Source of the DNA: Methanotorris igneus Kol 5
Lineage (GTDB): Archaea; AGJL01; Methanococci; Methanococcales; Methanococcaceae
Reading direction: 5' to 3'
Assembly (NCBI RefSeq): GCF_000214415.1
Contig: NC_015562.1
Span: 682,001-746,000 of the forward strand
DNA: 64,000 nt
The stretch's first letter is position 1; each line of letters starts with the position of its first letter. The position numbers and the translations under genes are program-made. The notes below the pieces were generated by a model. That model had not been told where the DNA came from. It saw nothing but the letters and a program-made list of their open reading frames with translations, and did not search any database. Below, in pieces: positions 1 through 8,459 of this stretch.

Positions 1-1
1 T

Positions 2-463
2 GTTTATAAAAAATATAGGGATTTCATATTAGCATCTCACTACTCTGAATTGTTGTATAGTAGGATAAATGAGTATGAAAAAACCCGCAAAGAGGATGTA
101 ATTGGAATAATGATTAAAATTAAGGATGAAAATGTCGGGGAAGTTGGAGAAGATTATGTATCAAAGCCAATGACAAAAAAAGACACACAAATACTTTCAG
201 AAGGTGTTGGTGAGGCATCAAAAATACTGCACGAATTTGGCGTAGAAAGAATATACTCAACGATTCCAAGAGGTTCCCATCCTGGAGGAACATGTGCTAT
301 TAAAAAAGTTGTTGATGAGAATTTAGAAACAGAGATTGAGGGGTTATATGTTTGTGACGCCTCAGTATTCCCAGAGGCACCAGGAGCTCCACCAATATTA
401 GCGATTATTGGAATAGCTAAAAAATTGGCAAGATATCTAAAAAACGAAAAAATGGGTAATTAA
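2..463 (+). CDS. GMC-family FAD oxidoreductase, C-terminal part (5' end outside window)
   Basis: The frame is open from the first bases of the window, so the gene begins upstream; an apparent TTG start near base 50 is not needed. The last 60 residues carry the GMC C-terminal signature: a HPGGT segment followed by KVVDENL, a LYVCDASVFP stretch and APGAPP, which in the family holds the active-site His and contacts FAD. The substrate cannot be read from this piece; GMC enzymes oxidise alcohols or related compounds. The 3' part of this gene and its downstream flank are duplicated near base 2178. The gene points towards the solute-binding protein gene at 2402-3196. Confidence 0.8.
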   Translation, partial: VYKKYRDFILASHYSELLYSRINEYEKTRKEDVIGIMIKIKDENVGEVGEDYVSKPMTKKDTQILSEGVGEASKILHEFGVERIYSTIPRGSHPGGTCAIKKVVDENLETEIEGLYVCDASVFPEAPGAPPILAIIGIAKKLARYLKNEKMGN

Positions 464-675
464 ATTACCAAGTAGCATGATTTAAATTAAAATTCTAAAA
501 AACATATAAAAAATTTATATGAATGGTTAGCTAAATGTTATAGTCGCTTGTGAAAGTTTTTCCGTCATAGTTTTTTATCACTACCTTAAAACACTGTATA
601 AAACCATGATTGTGCAACACAACTTATTTAAATTTAATCTACAAAAAGACATCCAAAAGTGCAACATTTAAGGGG

Positions 676-685
676 ATATATATTT
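676..685 (+). promoter_or_regulatory. TATA box upstream of the EVE-nuclease gene
   Basis: ATATATATTT lies about 25-30 bases before roughly base 705. That would put the transcript start just before the ATG at 711 and downstream of the AAAGGAG at 695-701, so the ribosome site that remains on the mRNA is GGAGG at 743-747. This favours the ATG at 756 as the real start of the next gene. Confidence 0.4.
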
Positions 686-755
686 CCTAACCTTAAAGGA
701 GCAAGGTTTTATGCACAATATAACAATATTACACACCTTAATGGAGGAATATACC

Positions 756-1736
756 ATGGCATATTTCTTAATTTCGGTATCTAACAAGGAGAATCTCAAG
801 TTATGTATGAAGTACAAAATGGCAGGTTTTACCAATAGTGTTAATGGGTTCTGGACGTTTGTAGAAGTTGATGAGGGAGACTATATATCATTTCTTTACG
901 GAGCTCGAGTTTACAATCTTTACAAAGTTATTAAAAAGGTGGTATTAAAAAATGCTAACAAATATGGGCCGTGGTCACCAATAACATTTAAGTCAGGAAA
1001 TACCTACTATTTTCCATTTAGACTACATTTGCAACTGGTGAGAAAATTTGAAGAGTCAATGGTTCGACAAGAGTTTGCATACGTTGCTGAAAACCTGCTT
1101 TTAAGAGGCGGATATCGAAAAACACACTTCCAAGCAGATGAGGTGACATTTTACCAGGTATCTCAAATGGGAGAAAAAGTTAATGATGACTCAAGAGATT
1201 TTGAATATTATCCACCAGATGATGTATTTACCCCAAAGATAACTTTCAATAATAAGTTGCAGGTTATTCCTGAGGTCTTCTCTTTTAAAGAACTAATTCT
1301 TCAATCGCTTGTTAGAAAATTTTTAAGCAAAAATAGGGACATTTTCTGTAAAATACTGCAAAAGATGGGCATTGATGGTAAACCCCAAGATTTCGAGATT
1401 TTAGGAGAAAAAGCATTGCCTGAGGGGCATGTAGATATTTTTATCAAGGAAAAACATCCAAAAGGGACATCCAAAAAGATTGTAATAGAAGTAAAAAGAA
1501 ATTCAGCCAAAAATGAAGATTTTGAGCAACTCAAAAAGTATATGGATGAATTAGGTAACGAATGTATGGGAGGTATACTAATAGCAAAATCCTTTTCTAA
1601 AAGACTTTCAATTCCACAAGAAAATATATTATGTTTAACATACAAATTTGAAAATGTTGGGAGAAACAATTTGTATACTTACGATGAACTTTTAACTAGA
1701 CTACAATTACAATTTTTAGAACGGTGGAGAAAATGA
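756..1736 (+). CDS. EVE-like domain fused to PD-(D/E)XK nuclease
   Basis: About 326 residues. The N-terminal 100 residues resemble an EVE/PUA-type fold (FWTFVEVDEGDYISFLYG, then a FPFRL segment), a fold known for binding modified bases. The C-terminal third has a PD-(D/E)XK pattern like NucS/Mrr: D227 in EGHVDIF, E245-V-K247 in IVIEVKR, and a Gln in QLKKYM. Read together this suggests a nuclease that recognises modified DNA or RNA. GGAGG at 743-747 sits 8 bases before the chosen ATG; the ATG at 711 is an alternative. The next gene starts inside its stop codon (ATGA overlap), so the two are translationally coupled. Function is inferred from the fold; no specificity can be stated. Confidence 0.65.
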   Translation: MAYFLISVSNKENLKLCMKYKMAGFTNSVNGFWTFVEVDEGDYISFLYGARVYNLYKVIKKVVLKNANKYGPWSPITFKSGNTYYFPFRLHLQLVRKFEESMVRQEFAYVAENLLLRGGYRKTHFQADEVTFYQVSQMGEKVNDDSRDFEYYPPDDVFTPKITFNNKLQVIPEVFSFKELILQSLVRKFLSKNRDIFCKILQKMGIDGKPQDFEILGEKALPEGHVDIFIKEKHPKGTSKKIVIEVKRNSAKNEDFEQLKKYMDELGNECMGGILIAKSFSKRLSIPQENILCLTYKFENVGRNNLYTYDELLTRLQLQFLERWRK

Positions 1737-2017
1737 ATAAAAGAAAATTTCTTTTCTTAACTTTTGAAGGATTTACATACTCTCAAAAAGAAAGCATAGC
1801 ACCAGATGTTGAAAATATTCAAGTTATTGGATATTCAGAGGGCAAAGATGAATACGAAGCATTTAATAATTTTGTTTTAAGAAATTCCTGGATTTTAGAT
1901 ACTGGCTTCAATGAAATTATATGTATTGAAGTTAAACAAGCCATTTCAGAAGGAAAAAGATTTTATTTAGAAGAGTTCCGTAGCTTATCATCACAAAAGC
2001 TCCACACTCCCATCTAA
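1733..2017 (+). CDS. hypothetical protein coupled to the EVE-nuclease
   Basis: About 94 residues. ATG at 1733 overlaps the stop of the nuclease gene as ATGA, with GGTGGAG just before it, so translation is probably coupled. I do not recognise the family. It has a mixed alpha/beta look (KFLFLTFEGFTYS; ENIQVIGYSEG) and no cysteines except one, no membrane segment and no known motif. The tight coupling suggests an accessory or antitoxin-like partner of the nuclease, which is inference only. Confidence 0.55.
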   Translation: MNKRKFLFLTFEGFTYSQKESIAPDVENIQVIGYSEGKDEYEAFNNFVLRNSWILDTGFNEIICIEVKQAISEGKRFYLEEFRSLSSQKLHTPI

Positions 2018-2177
2018 AAGCATAAAATAAACAGTTTTAACGTTAGAATATGAAGTATAGAATAGACTTTTAAGTTATTTGAAAAAAGATTTAATAAAAA
2101 AATAGCTTACAATTTCAAAGTGTTAAACGACATTAATTCAACTAAATATATATTTAGATTTATGATGGATACTATGG

Positions 2178-2335
2178 TTGGAATAATGATTAAAATTAAA
2201 GATGAAAATGTCGGGGAAGTTGGAGAAGATTATGTATCAAAGCCAATGATAAAAAAAGACACGCAAATATTAGCGATTATTGGAATAGCTAAAAAATTAG
2301 CAAAATATCTAAAAAACGAAAAAATGGGTAATTAA
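2178..2335 (+). pseudogene. truncated second copy of the GMC oxidoreductase tail
   Basis: Nucleotides 2178-2405 repeat 102-541 almost exactly except for an in-frame loss of 68 codons (204 bases) and a few small changes. The retained peptide joins DTQI directly to LAIIGIAKKLAKYLKN, so the HPGGT and DASVFP active-site region is missing and the product cannot be a working GMC domain. Similarity continues about 70 bases past the stop codon and ends at the stop of the convergent solute-binding protein gene. Confidence 0.85.
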
Positions 2336-2401
2336 ATTGCTAAATAGTAAATTAAAATTCCAAAAACATATAAGAAATTTATATGAATGGTTAGCTAAAT
2401 G

Positions 2402-3196
2402 TTATTTTTGTGTGAAATTTCCAAACCACTTATTATACAATTTCATATATGTCCCATCTTTTTCCATTTCAAATAATGCTTCATTAATTGCATTAAGAAG
2501 GGCTTCATTATTTTTATTTACTGCTATTCCATAGTATTCACTTGTTAATCTACGACCAACTTTTTTGAAGTAAGGTCTTTCTTTTATTACACCATCAACT
2601 AAAATTTCATCGTATATTATAGCATCTATCTCTCCATTTTTTAAATCATCAAGCATCTTATCTACATCCCTATATTTAACGATAGTTAGAGGAGCACTTT
2701 TTGAAATTGATATTGCCAACTCTTCACATGTTGTACCTTTTATAACCCCAACCTTTTTACCTCTCAAATCAGCATCTCTTTTTATGCGATTATCGTCACT
2801 TCTTACAACAATAATTTCTCCTGTTTCAAAGTAAGGCCTTGAAAATGAAACTTCCTGTTTCCTTTTTTGGGTTATACTTATAGCAGATATTGCACAATCA
2901 ATCTCATTTGCTTTTATTAAAGGCAACAACAAATGAAAATCGTATCTTTTAAATTCTGGTTTCAATCCCAGCCGTCTGGAAATTTCAGTTATTAACTCAA
3001 CATCAAAACCCGTTAATTTCCCGTCCTTTTCGAATACAAAGGGAGGAACATTATAGTTTACAATCCCAACAGTCAAAACCCCCGGTTTTATTGTCTTAAT
3101 CTCTCCCTCGTACCCTTCATTTTCGAAACATCCACATGTTACAACAAAGAATAGCAATATTGATAAACATACTAAATACAAATTCCACCTCATCAT
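2402..3196 (-). CDS. ABC transporter solute-binding lipoprotein, polar amino acid type
   Basis: 264 residues. A signal peptide (NLYLVCLSILLFFVVTC) ends in a lipobox-like Cys (C21 or C23), so the protein is likely lipid-anchored outside the membrane. The rest matches family 3 solute-binding proteins: GVLTVGIVNYNVPPF near the N-terminus, GKLTGFDVELITEISRRLG, then AISITQKRKQEVSFSRPY and LRGKKVGVIKGTTCE. These bind polar or basic amino acids and deliver them to an ABC permease. No permease or ATPase gene is adjacent, so its partners must lie elsewhere. AAGGGG precedes the start. The 3' end coincides with the end of a duplicated segment. Confidence 0.85.
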   Translation of the reverse strand: MMRWNLYLVCLSILLFFVVTCGCFENEGYEGEIKTIKPGVLTVGIVNYNVPPFVFEKDGKLTGFDVELITEISRRLGLKPEFKRYDFHLLLPLIKANEIDCAISAISITQKRKQEVSFSRPYFETGEIIVVRSDDNRIKRDADLRGKKVGVIKGTTCEELAISISKSAPLTIVKYRDVDKMLDDLKNGEIDAIIYDEILVDGVIKERPYFKKVGRRLTSEYYGIAVNKNNEALLNAINEALFEMEKDGTYMKLYNKWFGNFTQK

Positions 3197-3374
3197 AACC
3201 CCTTGAATATACTTTTAATAAAAATTAAAAAATTACAAAAATCAAAAAATTTGATTAGGTTATTCGATATTATGAAATCATCAAATTTTATTGGTCCTTC
3301 TAACATATTCTGTATTCAATATTAAATAAAAATGTTGCTGATATGTGTGTGATTCATACACACAAATGACCGTT

Positions 3375-3504
3375 AAATTAATATATCAAAACTACACAAA
3401 ATGAAGTCACTCAGAAAATACAAAAATTTTTACAAAAAATTTTTTGTAAACTAGTAACAGGAGGTCGACCTCCTGTAAGGGTATGTGGCTGAAAGGCCGA
3501 ACCC
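3375..3504 (+). promoter_or_regulatory. palindrome-rich promoter and leader of rpl15e
   Basis: A TATA-like TTAATATATC lies near 3376-3386. Downstream come two perfect palindromes 6 bases apart: 22 bases at 3429-3450 (arm TTTACAAAAAA) and 20 bases at 3457-3476 (ACAGGAGGTCGACCTCCTGT). Then GGGT (3479-3482) can pair with ACCC (3501-3504) around a GGCU-GAAA-GGCC tetraloop hairpin (3487-3498). A further dyad, TGTGTG with CACACA, lies upstream at 3344-3364. The GC-rich palindrome carries both a Shine-Dalgarno and an anti-Shine-Dalgarno sequence. Such a leader suggests autoregulation by a ribosomal protein; that is inference. Confidence 0.5.
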
Positions 3505-3558
3505 ATAAACAGAGACGGAAGAAAACACATATAAAGAAAACAGCAAGAGGGATAAGAA

Positions 3559-4143
3559 ATGGGAATTTATAAGTATATTAGGGATGCTTGGAAAAGACCA
3601 AAGGATAGTTATGTCAAGCAGTTATTATGGGAAAGAATGCAACAATGGAGAAGAGAGCCAGCAGTTGTAAGAATTGAGAGGCCTACAAGATTAGATAGGG
3701 CAAGAAGCTTAGGATACAAACCAAAACAAGGAATTATTGTTGTAAGGGTTAGAGTAAGAAGAGGTGGATTGAGAAAATCAAGACCAACAGGTTCAAAGAA
3801 ACCTGCAACATTAGGGGTTAACAAAATAACAATGGGTAAGTCCATCCAAAGAATTGCTGAAGAAAGAGCTGCAAGAAAATATCCAAACATGGAAGTCCTC
3901 AACTCCTACTGGGTTGGGGAAGACGGTAAATACAAATGGTACGAAGTTATCTTGGTTGACCCACACCACCCAGCAATCAAAGCAGATAAGAACTTGAACT
4001 GGATTTGCACAGGAAAACACAAAGGTAGAGTATTCAGAGGTTTAACATCTGCTGGTAAGAAGGGTAGAGGATTGAGAAACAAAGGTAAAGGTGCTGAGAA
4101 AGTAAGGCCAAGTATAAAAGCACACGGAAGAAGAGGTAAATAA
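3559..4143 (+). CDS. rpl15e: 50S ribosomal protein L15e
   Basis: 194 residues, the normal length for archaeal L15e, highly basic throughout. Diagnostic segments are [11 protein letters not shown] at the start, [26 protein letters not shown], and the basic end [11 protein letters not shown]. It is a structural protein of the large subunit. GAGGG at 3547-3551 precedes the ATG. It starts a same-strand series with S2, a zinc protein and S3Ae, but a 240-base gap before S2 has its own promoter. A possible 29-codon basic reading frame overlaps its start. Confidence 0.97.
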   Translation: MGIYKYIRDAWKRPKDSYVKQLLWERMQQWRREPAVVRIERPTRLDRARSLGYKPKQGIIVVRVRVRRGGLRKSRPTGSKKPATLGVNKITMGKSIQRIAEERAARKYPNMEVLNSYWVGEDGKYKWYEVILVDPHHPAIKADKNLNWICTGKHKGRVFRGLTSAGKKGRGLRNKGKGAEKVRPSIKAHGRRGK

Positions 4144-4231
4144 TTGAATAACAATTCCTTTGCTTTAATTAATGGGCATTTATAGATATCCACTAAATAT
4201 TTTTCATATATAAAATGGTTATAATATTTTG

Positions 4232-4366
4232 TATGCTCAATTGCGTAAATTTTATATATTATTGAGCATAAACATGTGTTGTCACATGACTTTTGACAAT
4301 AATTGACTTATTTCTCTGTCATAAAAACCACGTTTTTGGCTTTGTTTTATAAGCCATAAAAACCAC
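4232..4366 (+). promoter_or_regulatory. promoter and leader of rps2 with nested dyads and a direct repeat
   Basis: TATGCTCAAT (4232-4241) and ATTGAGCATA (4261-4270) form a perfect 10-base inverted repeat whose loop contains the TATA box TTTTATATATT (about 4250-4260). CATGTG (4273-4278) and CACATG (4283-4288) form a second dyad where the transcript should begin. The 5' leader then carries CATAAAAACCAC twice (4320-4331 and 4355-4366), each followed by a TTTTGG stretch. This layout looks like operator plus leader control of S2; the regulator is unknown. Confidence 0.45.
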
Positions 4367-4384
4367 TATTTTGGAGGCGTGAAA

Positions 4385-5056
4385 ATGGCGGAAAACAACA
4401 ACATGTTAGTACCATTAGACACCTATTTAGCGTCAGGTATCCATATTGGAACCCAGCAAAAAACAGAAGACATGAAAAAGTTCATTTACAGAGTTAGATC
4501 AGACGGGTTGTACGTTTTAGATGTAAGAAAAACAGACGAAAGATTAAAGTTAGCAGCGAAGTTCTTAGCAAAATATGAACCAGAAGACATATTGGCAGTT
4601 TCAAGAAGAATTTACACAATGGGTCCATTAGAAAAATTCGGACAAGTTACAGGAATCAGAACAATTCCAGGAAGGTTTGTCCCAGGAACATTAACAAACC
4701 CAGCATACAAAGGGTTCTTAGAACCAGAAGTTTTATTCTTAAGTGATCCAAGAGTCGATAGGCAAGCATTAAAAGAAGCAATTGAAATAGGCATTCCAAT
4801 CGTTGGTTTATGTGACACAGAGCATTTAACATCATTCATTGACTTCGTAATTCCAACAAACAACAAAGGTAGAAAGGCAGTAGCATTGATATACTACTTA
4901 ATGGCAAAAGAATACTTGAAGAACAGAGGAGTTATAAGTAGCGATGATGAAGTTTCATTCACATATGAAGAGTTCTTAGAAAGGGCAACAAATGTAAAAG
5001 TAAGAATCATCGTCCCACAAGTAAAAGGTAAGAGAAAAAGGAAAAAGAAAAAATAA
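4385..5056 (+). CDS. rps2: 30S ribosomal protein S2
   Basis: 223 residues. Family signatures are [16 protein letters not shown] near the N-terminus, [26 protein letters not shown] and [30 protein letters not shown]. It is a small-subunit protein placed near the head-body junction. GGAGG at 4373-4377 lies 7 bases before ATG 4385, so the GTG at 4379 is not the start. The C-terminus is a run of Lys/Arg ([10 protein letters not shown]). The zinc-protein gene follows after 64 bases. Confidence 0.97.
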   Translation: MAENNNMLVPLDTYLASGIHIGTQQKTEDMKKFIYRVRSDGLYVLDVRKTDERLKLAAKFLAKYEPEDILAVSRRIYTMGPLEKFGQVTGIRTIPGRFVPGTLTNPAYKGFLEPEVLFLSDPRVDRQALKEAIEIGIPIVGLCDTEHLTSFIDFVIPTNNKGRKAVALIYYLMAKEYLKNRGVISSDDEVSFTYEEFLERATNVKVRIIVPQVKGKRKRKKKK

Positions 5057-5120
5057 ATAATGGGCAATTGCCCATCCCAAATGTTTTATAAATCTGCCAT
5101 CCCTACGGAAGTGATGAAAA

Positions 5121-5738
5121 ATGGAACATTTTGAATGCCCTGTTTGTGAGGAATTAACTCCTCACGAAATATTAAAATCAAAAGAATCAAAAAAACATGC
5201 TAAATATATTGTCAAATGCTTAGAATGCAACACGATTCATGAAGTGGAATTCAGCGTAAAATTAAAAGATGTTAGTGTGATTATAAGTAGATACGATGAA
5301 TCCGAGAGAAAAATAATCCAATTACCAATGGGTGAAGTTGTTAAAGTTGGTGAAGAATTAGAAGTTGATGGGGAAAGAATTGAAGTTACTACAATAGACA
5401 CCGATGATGGCAAAAGAGTTTCCTCATCAAAAGTTGACGATATCAAAACAATATGGGCAAAATCCTTAGATATCCCAAAAAAATTAGGTATTTCAATAAA
5501 TGACGGAAGAAGAACATACTCTGTATATATCTTTGTTCCAATGGATTACGTATTTGAAGTGGGTAATGTATATAGGATTAATAATGGGTTTTTTAGGGTT
5601 AAGTTAATAAAAGCCGAAAAAGGACATGTCAAAAGAGATGTTGCTAAAAACATAAAAAGAGTATATGCGGACTTAATAAAACCTACAAGAAGATATATCG
5701 ACTTGACTGAATACCTCCCAGACATTGAAGAAGAATAA
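5121..5738 (+). CDS. HVO_0476-type zinc-ribbon protein
   Basis: 205 residues. Two CxxC knuckles at the N-terminus, CPVC (C6, C9) and CLEC (about C33, C36), form a zinc ribbon. The remainder is beta-rich with repeated VGEELEVDGERIEVTTID-like segments and is conserved across archaea without known function. Position between the S2 and S3Ae genes on the same strand suggests a translation or RNA-related role. Known of family: small archaeal zinc proteins annotated as HVO_0476; the biochemical activity is not established. Confidence 0.8.
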   Translation: MEHFECPVCEELTPHEILKSKESKKHAKYIVKCLECNTIHEVEFSVKLKDVSVIISRYDESERKIIQLPMGEVVKVGEELEVDGERIEVTTIDTDDGKRVSSSKVDDIKTIWAKSLDIPKKLGISINDGRRTYSVYIFVPMDYVFEVGNVYRINNGFFRVKLIKAEKGHVKRDVAKNIKRVYADLIKPTRRYIDLTEYLPDIEEE

Positions 5739-5758
5739 ATGTATCTGAGGTGTATAAC

Positions 5759-6454
5759 ATGGCAAAAATGAAAGCAAGAACTGTCAAAGGAAGAAAGGCA
5801 AAAGATACATGGAAAACTAAGGTATGGTACAACATCTACACAGCTCAGGAATTTGGTGGGGTTTTAATTGGACAAACACCAGCAAGCGATCCATCATTAG
5901 TCATTGGTAGAGTTGCAGAGGTAAGTTTGAGGGACTTAACAAACGACCCAACAAAACACATGATTAGAGTTTACTTCAAAATATATGGAGTTAGTGGAAC
6001 AAACGCTGTCTCCCAATTCGTTGGGCATGACACAACAAGAGAATACTTAAAATCACAAATTAGAAGAAGAAGAAGTAAAATTGATGCTATCGTTGATGTC
6101 AGAACAAAAGATGGATACAAGATCAGAGTCAAAGCAATAACATTAACAGCAGTAAGAGCAAGAGCAAGACAAAAAACAGCGATTAGAAAGAAAATGATGG
6201 AAATTATAAAAGCAATGTCAGAAGAGAAAACATTCCCAGAATATGTTCAAGCAATGTTAATGGGAGAAATGGCAAACAGAATCCACGAAGAATGTAAGAA
6301 AATCTTCCCATTGAAGAGTGTCATGATATACAAATCAGAGGTTTTAGAGTTCGGTAAAAAAGAAAATGAAGGATTTGTAGAAGAAGCAAAAGAAGAAGAG
6401 CAAAAAGAAGAAGTAAAAGAAGAACAAAAAGAAGTTGTTGAAGCTGCAGAATAA
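5759..6454 (+). CDS. rps3ae: 30S ribosomal protein S3Ae (eS1)
   Basis: 231 residues from ATG 5759, which has GAGGTG 6 bases upstream; the GTG at 5750 lies inside that site. Signatures are KGRKAKDTWKTKVWYN, the RVAEVSLRDLTNDP segment, KSQIRRRRSKID and PEYVQAMLMGEMANRI. The last 30 residues are a Glu/Lys-rich acidic tail, probably disordered. It is a small-subunit protein near the mRNA exit. T-rich runs follow at about 6462-6482 and may end the transcript. Confidence 0.96.
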   Translation: MAKMKARTVKGRKAKDTWKTKVWYNIYTAQEFGGVLIGQTPASDPSLVIGRVAEVSLRDLTNDPTKHMIRVYFKIYGVSGTNAVSQFVGHDTTREYLKSQIRRRRSKIDAIVDVRTKDGYKIRVKAITLTAVRARARQKTAIRKKMMEIIKAMSEEKTFPEYVQAMLMGEMANRIHEECKKIFPLKSVMIYKSEVLEFGKKENEGFVEEAKEEEQKEEVKEEQKEVVEAAE

Positions 6455-6797
6455 GTTAAATCCTTTTATTTTAATTTTATTCAAAAATCTATACCACCCC
6501 CCATTGGTTTTTACAAATTCAATTTAATCAATTAATGTCTTTTTTAAAATAAAAATTAGCTAAAAATCTAAAAGTCCAATACATAAATGGGTTTTTATTT
6601 TATGCATTATCTTTATGCATTTTTTATCCTTTAAACTTGCAGTCTTTTATGCTTAATAATTTTATAAAATTTACAAATTTACAATAGTATAAATTATTAA
6701 ATCATTTATTATTTTGCCAAACCAGTATTAGAAGAAAAATATTAGAAGAAAAAATTTTTGATGTAAAAATGGGGTTATCTGTGAGGATAAAGTAGCC
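6455..6797. other. AT-rich convergent intergenic region
   Basis: It separates the rightward ribosomal block from the leftward corrinoid operon, so it should hold terminators for both; several T-rich runs fit this. A short tandem repeat based on ATTAGAAGAAAAA occurs at about 6726-6753, and TTTATGCATT is repeated near 6600-6625. I see no gene. Confidence 0.4.
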
Positions 6798-8459
6798 TTA
6801 TTTTGAAAACCTAAGGGCAGATATAAATTCAGTCTCAAAATTGCTATGACTACTCAACTCTATATATTTTGTATTTTTAGCCAATTCATTAGCTTCATTT
6901 CTAATTTTTTCAGAAAGTAAAGCCATTATTGCACCTCTTCCTGCAGCATTATCTATATGGATTATATTATTTAGATCAGGTAGAAGACCTATAGTCTTAG
7001 CATTTTTAACATCTATATGACAACCAAATGCTCCTGTAATATAAACTTTTGATATATCCTCAATGTCAATGCCGTACTCATGACATAAGATTTTAATACC
7101 CGCAAATATTGCTCCTTTTGCAAGCTGCACTTCTCTAATATCTCCCTGAGAGAAATAAATAGTATCATCAATAAAAAACTTATTATCTCTTAGATTTTTA
7201 TGCTCTCCAACAAACCTTCCAGTTTTATCAACTATTCCAGATCTTAAAAGTTCAGCCATAATATCTATTATTCCTGATCCACAAATACCTATTGGAGGTT
7301 TCTTATTACCTATGGTCTCATAATATACACAATCTTCATTTATCTTTACCTTACATATTGCTCCTTCTTTAGCATTGGTCCCATGTTCAATATTAACCCC
7401 TTCAAATGCTGGACCTGCTGCACATGAACAAGTTAATAACTTCTCCTTATTTCCCAATACAATTTCTCCATTTGTACCTATGTCTATAAGAAGACTTATT
7501 TCATTTTTCTTATGCATTTCTGTAGATAATATTGCCCCAACAGTATCTGCACCAACAAATCCTCCTATTATTGGTAATGTGTAAACATCTGCATTTTTTA
7601 GATCCAACCCCACCATCTTTGCAGGCATATATAATGAATTTTTAAAGGTTGGGACATATGGATATGTTGCAAGATTTTTTGGAAGTATTCCACAAAAAAG
7701 GTGTATCATGGCAGTATTACCCACAACAGTAACTTCATAGATATTATCCATTTTTATATTATTTTTAGAACACAGTTTTGATATGGCATTATTTAGTTCT
7801 GTTATAAGCACTTTTTGCAGTAAATCTCCGTTATTATATGCTATCCTTGAAATTACATCTGCTCCAAATTGTCTTTGAGGATTTAAAAAGGAAATTGTAT
7901 CTACAACTACACCATTACACATATCAACAAGATAAACTACCACAGATGTGGTCCCAATATCGATTGAAAGACCATATATCCCTGAAAAATCTTTTTCTAC
8001 ATTAACAACATTATTATTTTTTAATATTAGATTTACTTTATCTGATAAATTCATAGAGTTAAGTTTAACTATTGCTTTTAAGGTTAAATTATAGTTAGAT
8101 GATTCCGATACTGTTGTGCTAATTTTTTTTATGTTGATGTCTGGGATTATTGAGGGAGATGAATATCCGCTAATGCTTTTACAAACCACTCCTTCAAAAT
8201 TAGGGATTTTTACCACCACATCTCCATAAACTCTTGCAATACATGCCAATGCATAGTTACCATCTACAATGCTGATTTCTTCAATATTTTCTAAACCTTC
8301 TTCTATTAAAACCTTACATTTACCACACTTTCCAGTTCCACAAGGGGCATCAAGATATATTCCAGCATTTATTGCTCCTTCAAGTATTGTGGTACCTTTA
8401 TCAACAACCACTGACTTTTTTGTTCCATCTTCCATGATATAAGTAATTTTACACATCAT
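6798..8459 (-). CDS. corrinoid protein reductive activator (RACo-like), ferredoxin plus ASKHA
   Basis: About 553 residues. Residues 1-85 are a plant-type [2Fe-2S] ferredoxin domain: Cx4Cx2C (C40, C45, C48) and a fourth Cys near 73 in YALACIA. The remainder is the DUF4445 ASKHA ATPase seen in corrinoid activators, with the phosphate-binding GLSIDIGTTSVVVYL and a second LLIDIGTNGEIVLG. Such proteins use ATP to reduce Co(II) corrinoids to Co(I). Methanogen RamA has C-terminal [4Fe-4S] clusters instead, so this is the bacterial layout. ATGATG overlaps the stop of the preceding methyltransferase gene, with GGAAGGTG just before it. It is the last gene of the corrinoid operon. Confidence 0.88.
   Translation of the reverse strand: MMCKITYIMEDGTKKSVVVDKGTTILEGAINAGIYLDAPCGTGKCGKCKVLIEEGLENIEEISIVDGNYALACIARVYGDVVVKIPNFEGVVCKSISGYSSPSIIPDINIKKISTTVSESSNYNLTLKAIVKLNSMNLSDKVNLILKNNNVVNVEKDFSGIYGLSIDIGTTSVVVYLVDMCNGVVVDTISFLNPQRQFGADVISRIAYNNGDLLQKVLITELNNAISKLCSKNNIKMDNIYEVTVVGNTAMIHLFCGILPKNLATYPYVPTFKNSLYMPAKMVGLDLKNADVYTLPIIGGFVGADTVGAILSTEMHKKNEISLLIDIGTNGEIVLGNKEKLLTCSCAAGPAFEGVNIEHGTNAKEGAICKVKINEDCVYYETIGNKKPPIGICGSGIIDIMAELLRSGIVDKTGRFVGEHKNLRDNKFFIDDTIYFSQGDIREVQLAKGAIFAGIKILCHEYGIDIEDISKVYITGAFGCHIDVKNAKTIGLLPDLNNIIHIDNAAGRGAIMALLSEKIRNEANELAKNTKYIELSSHSNFETEFISALRFSK

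Noticed and set aside
1301-1669. 122-codon frame antisense to the EVE-nuclease
   Set aside because: Shadow of the nuclease domain; no ribosome site or recognisable fold.
2120-2177. ATG-like start upstream of the second GMC copy as a new gene start
   Set aside because: The upstream 19 codons match nothing and the product lacks the active-site region.
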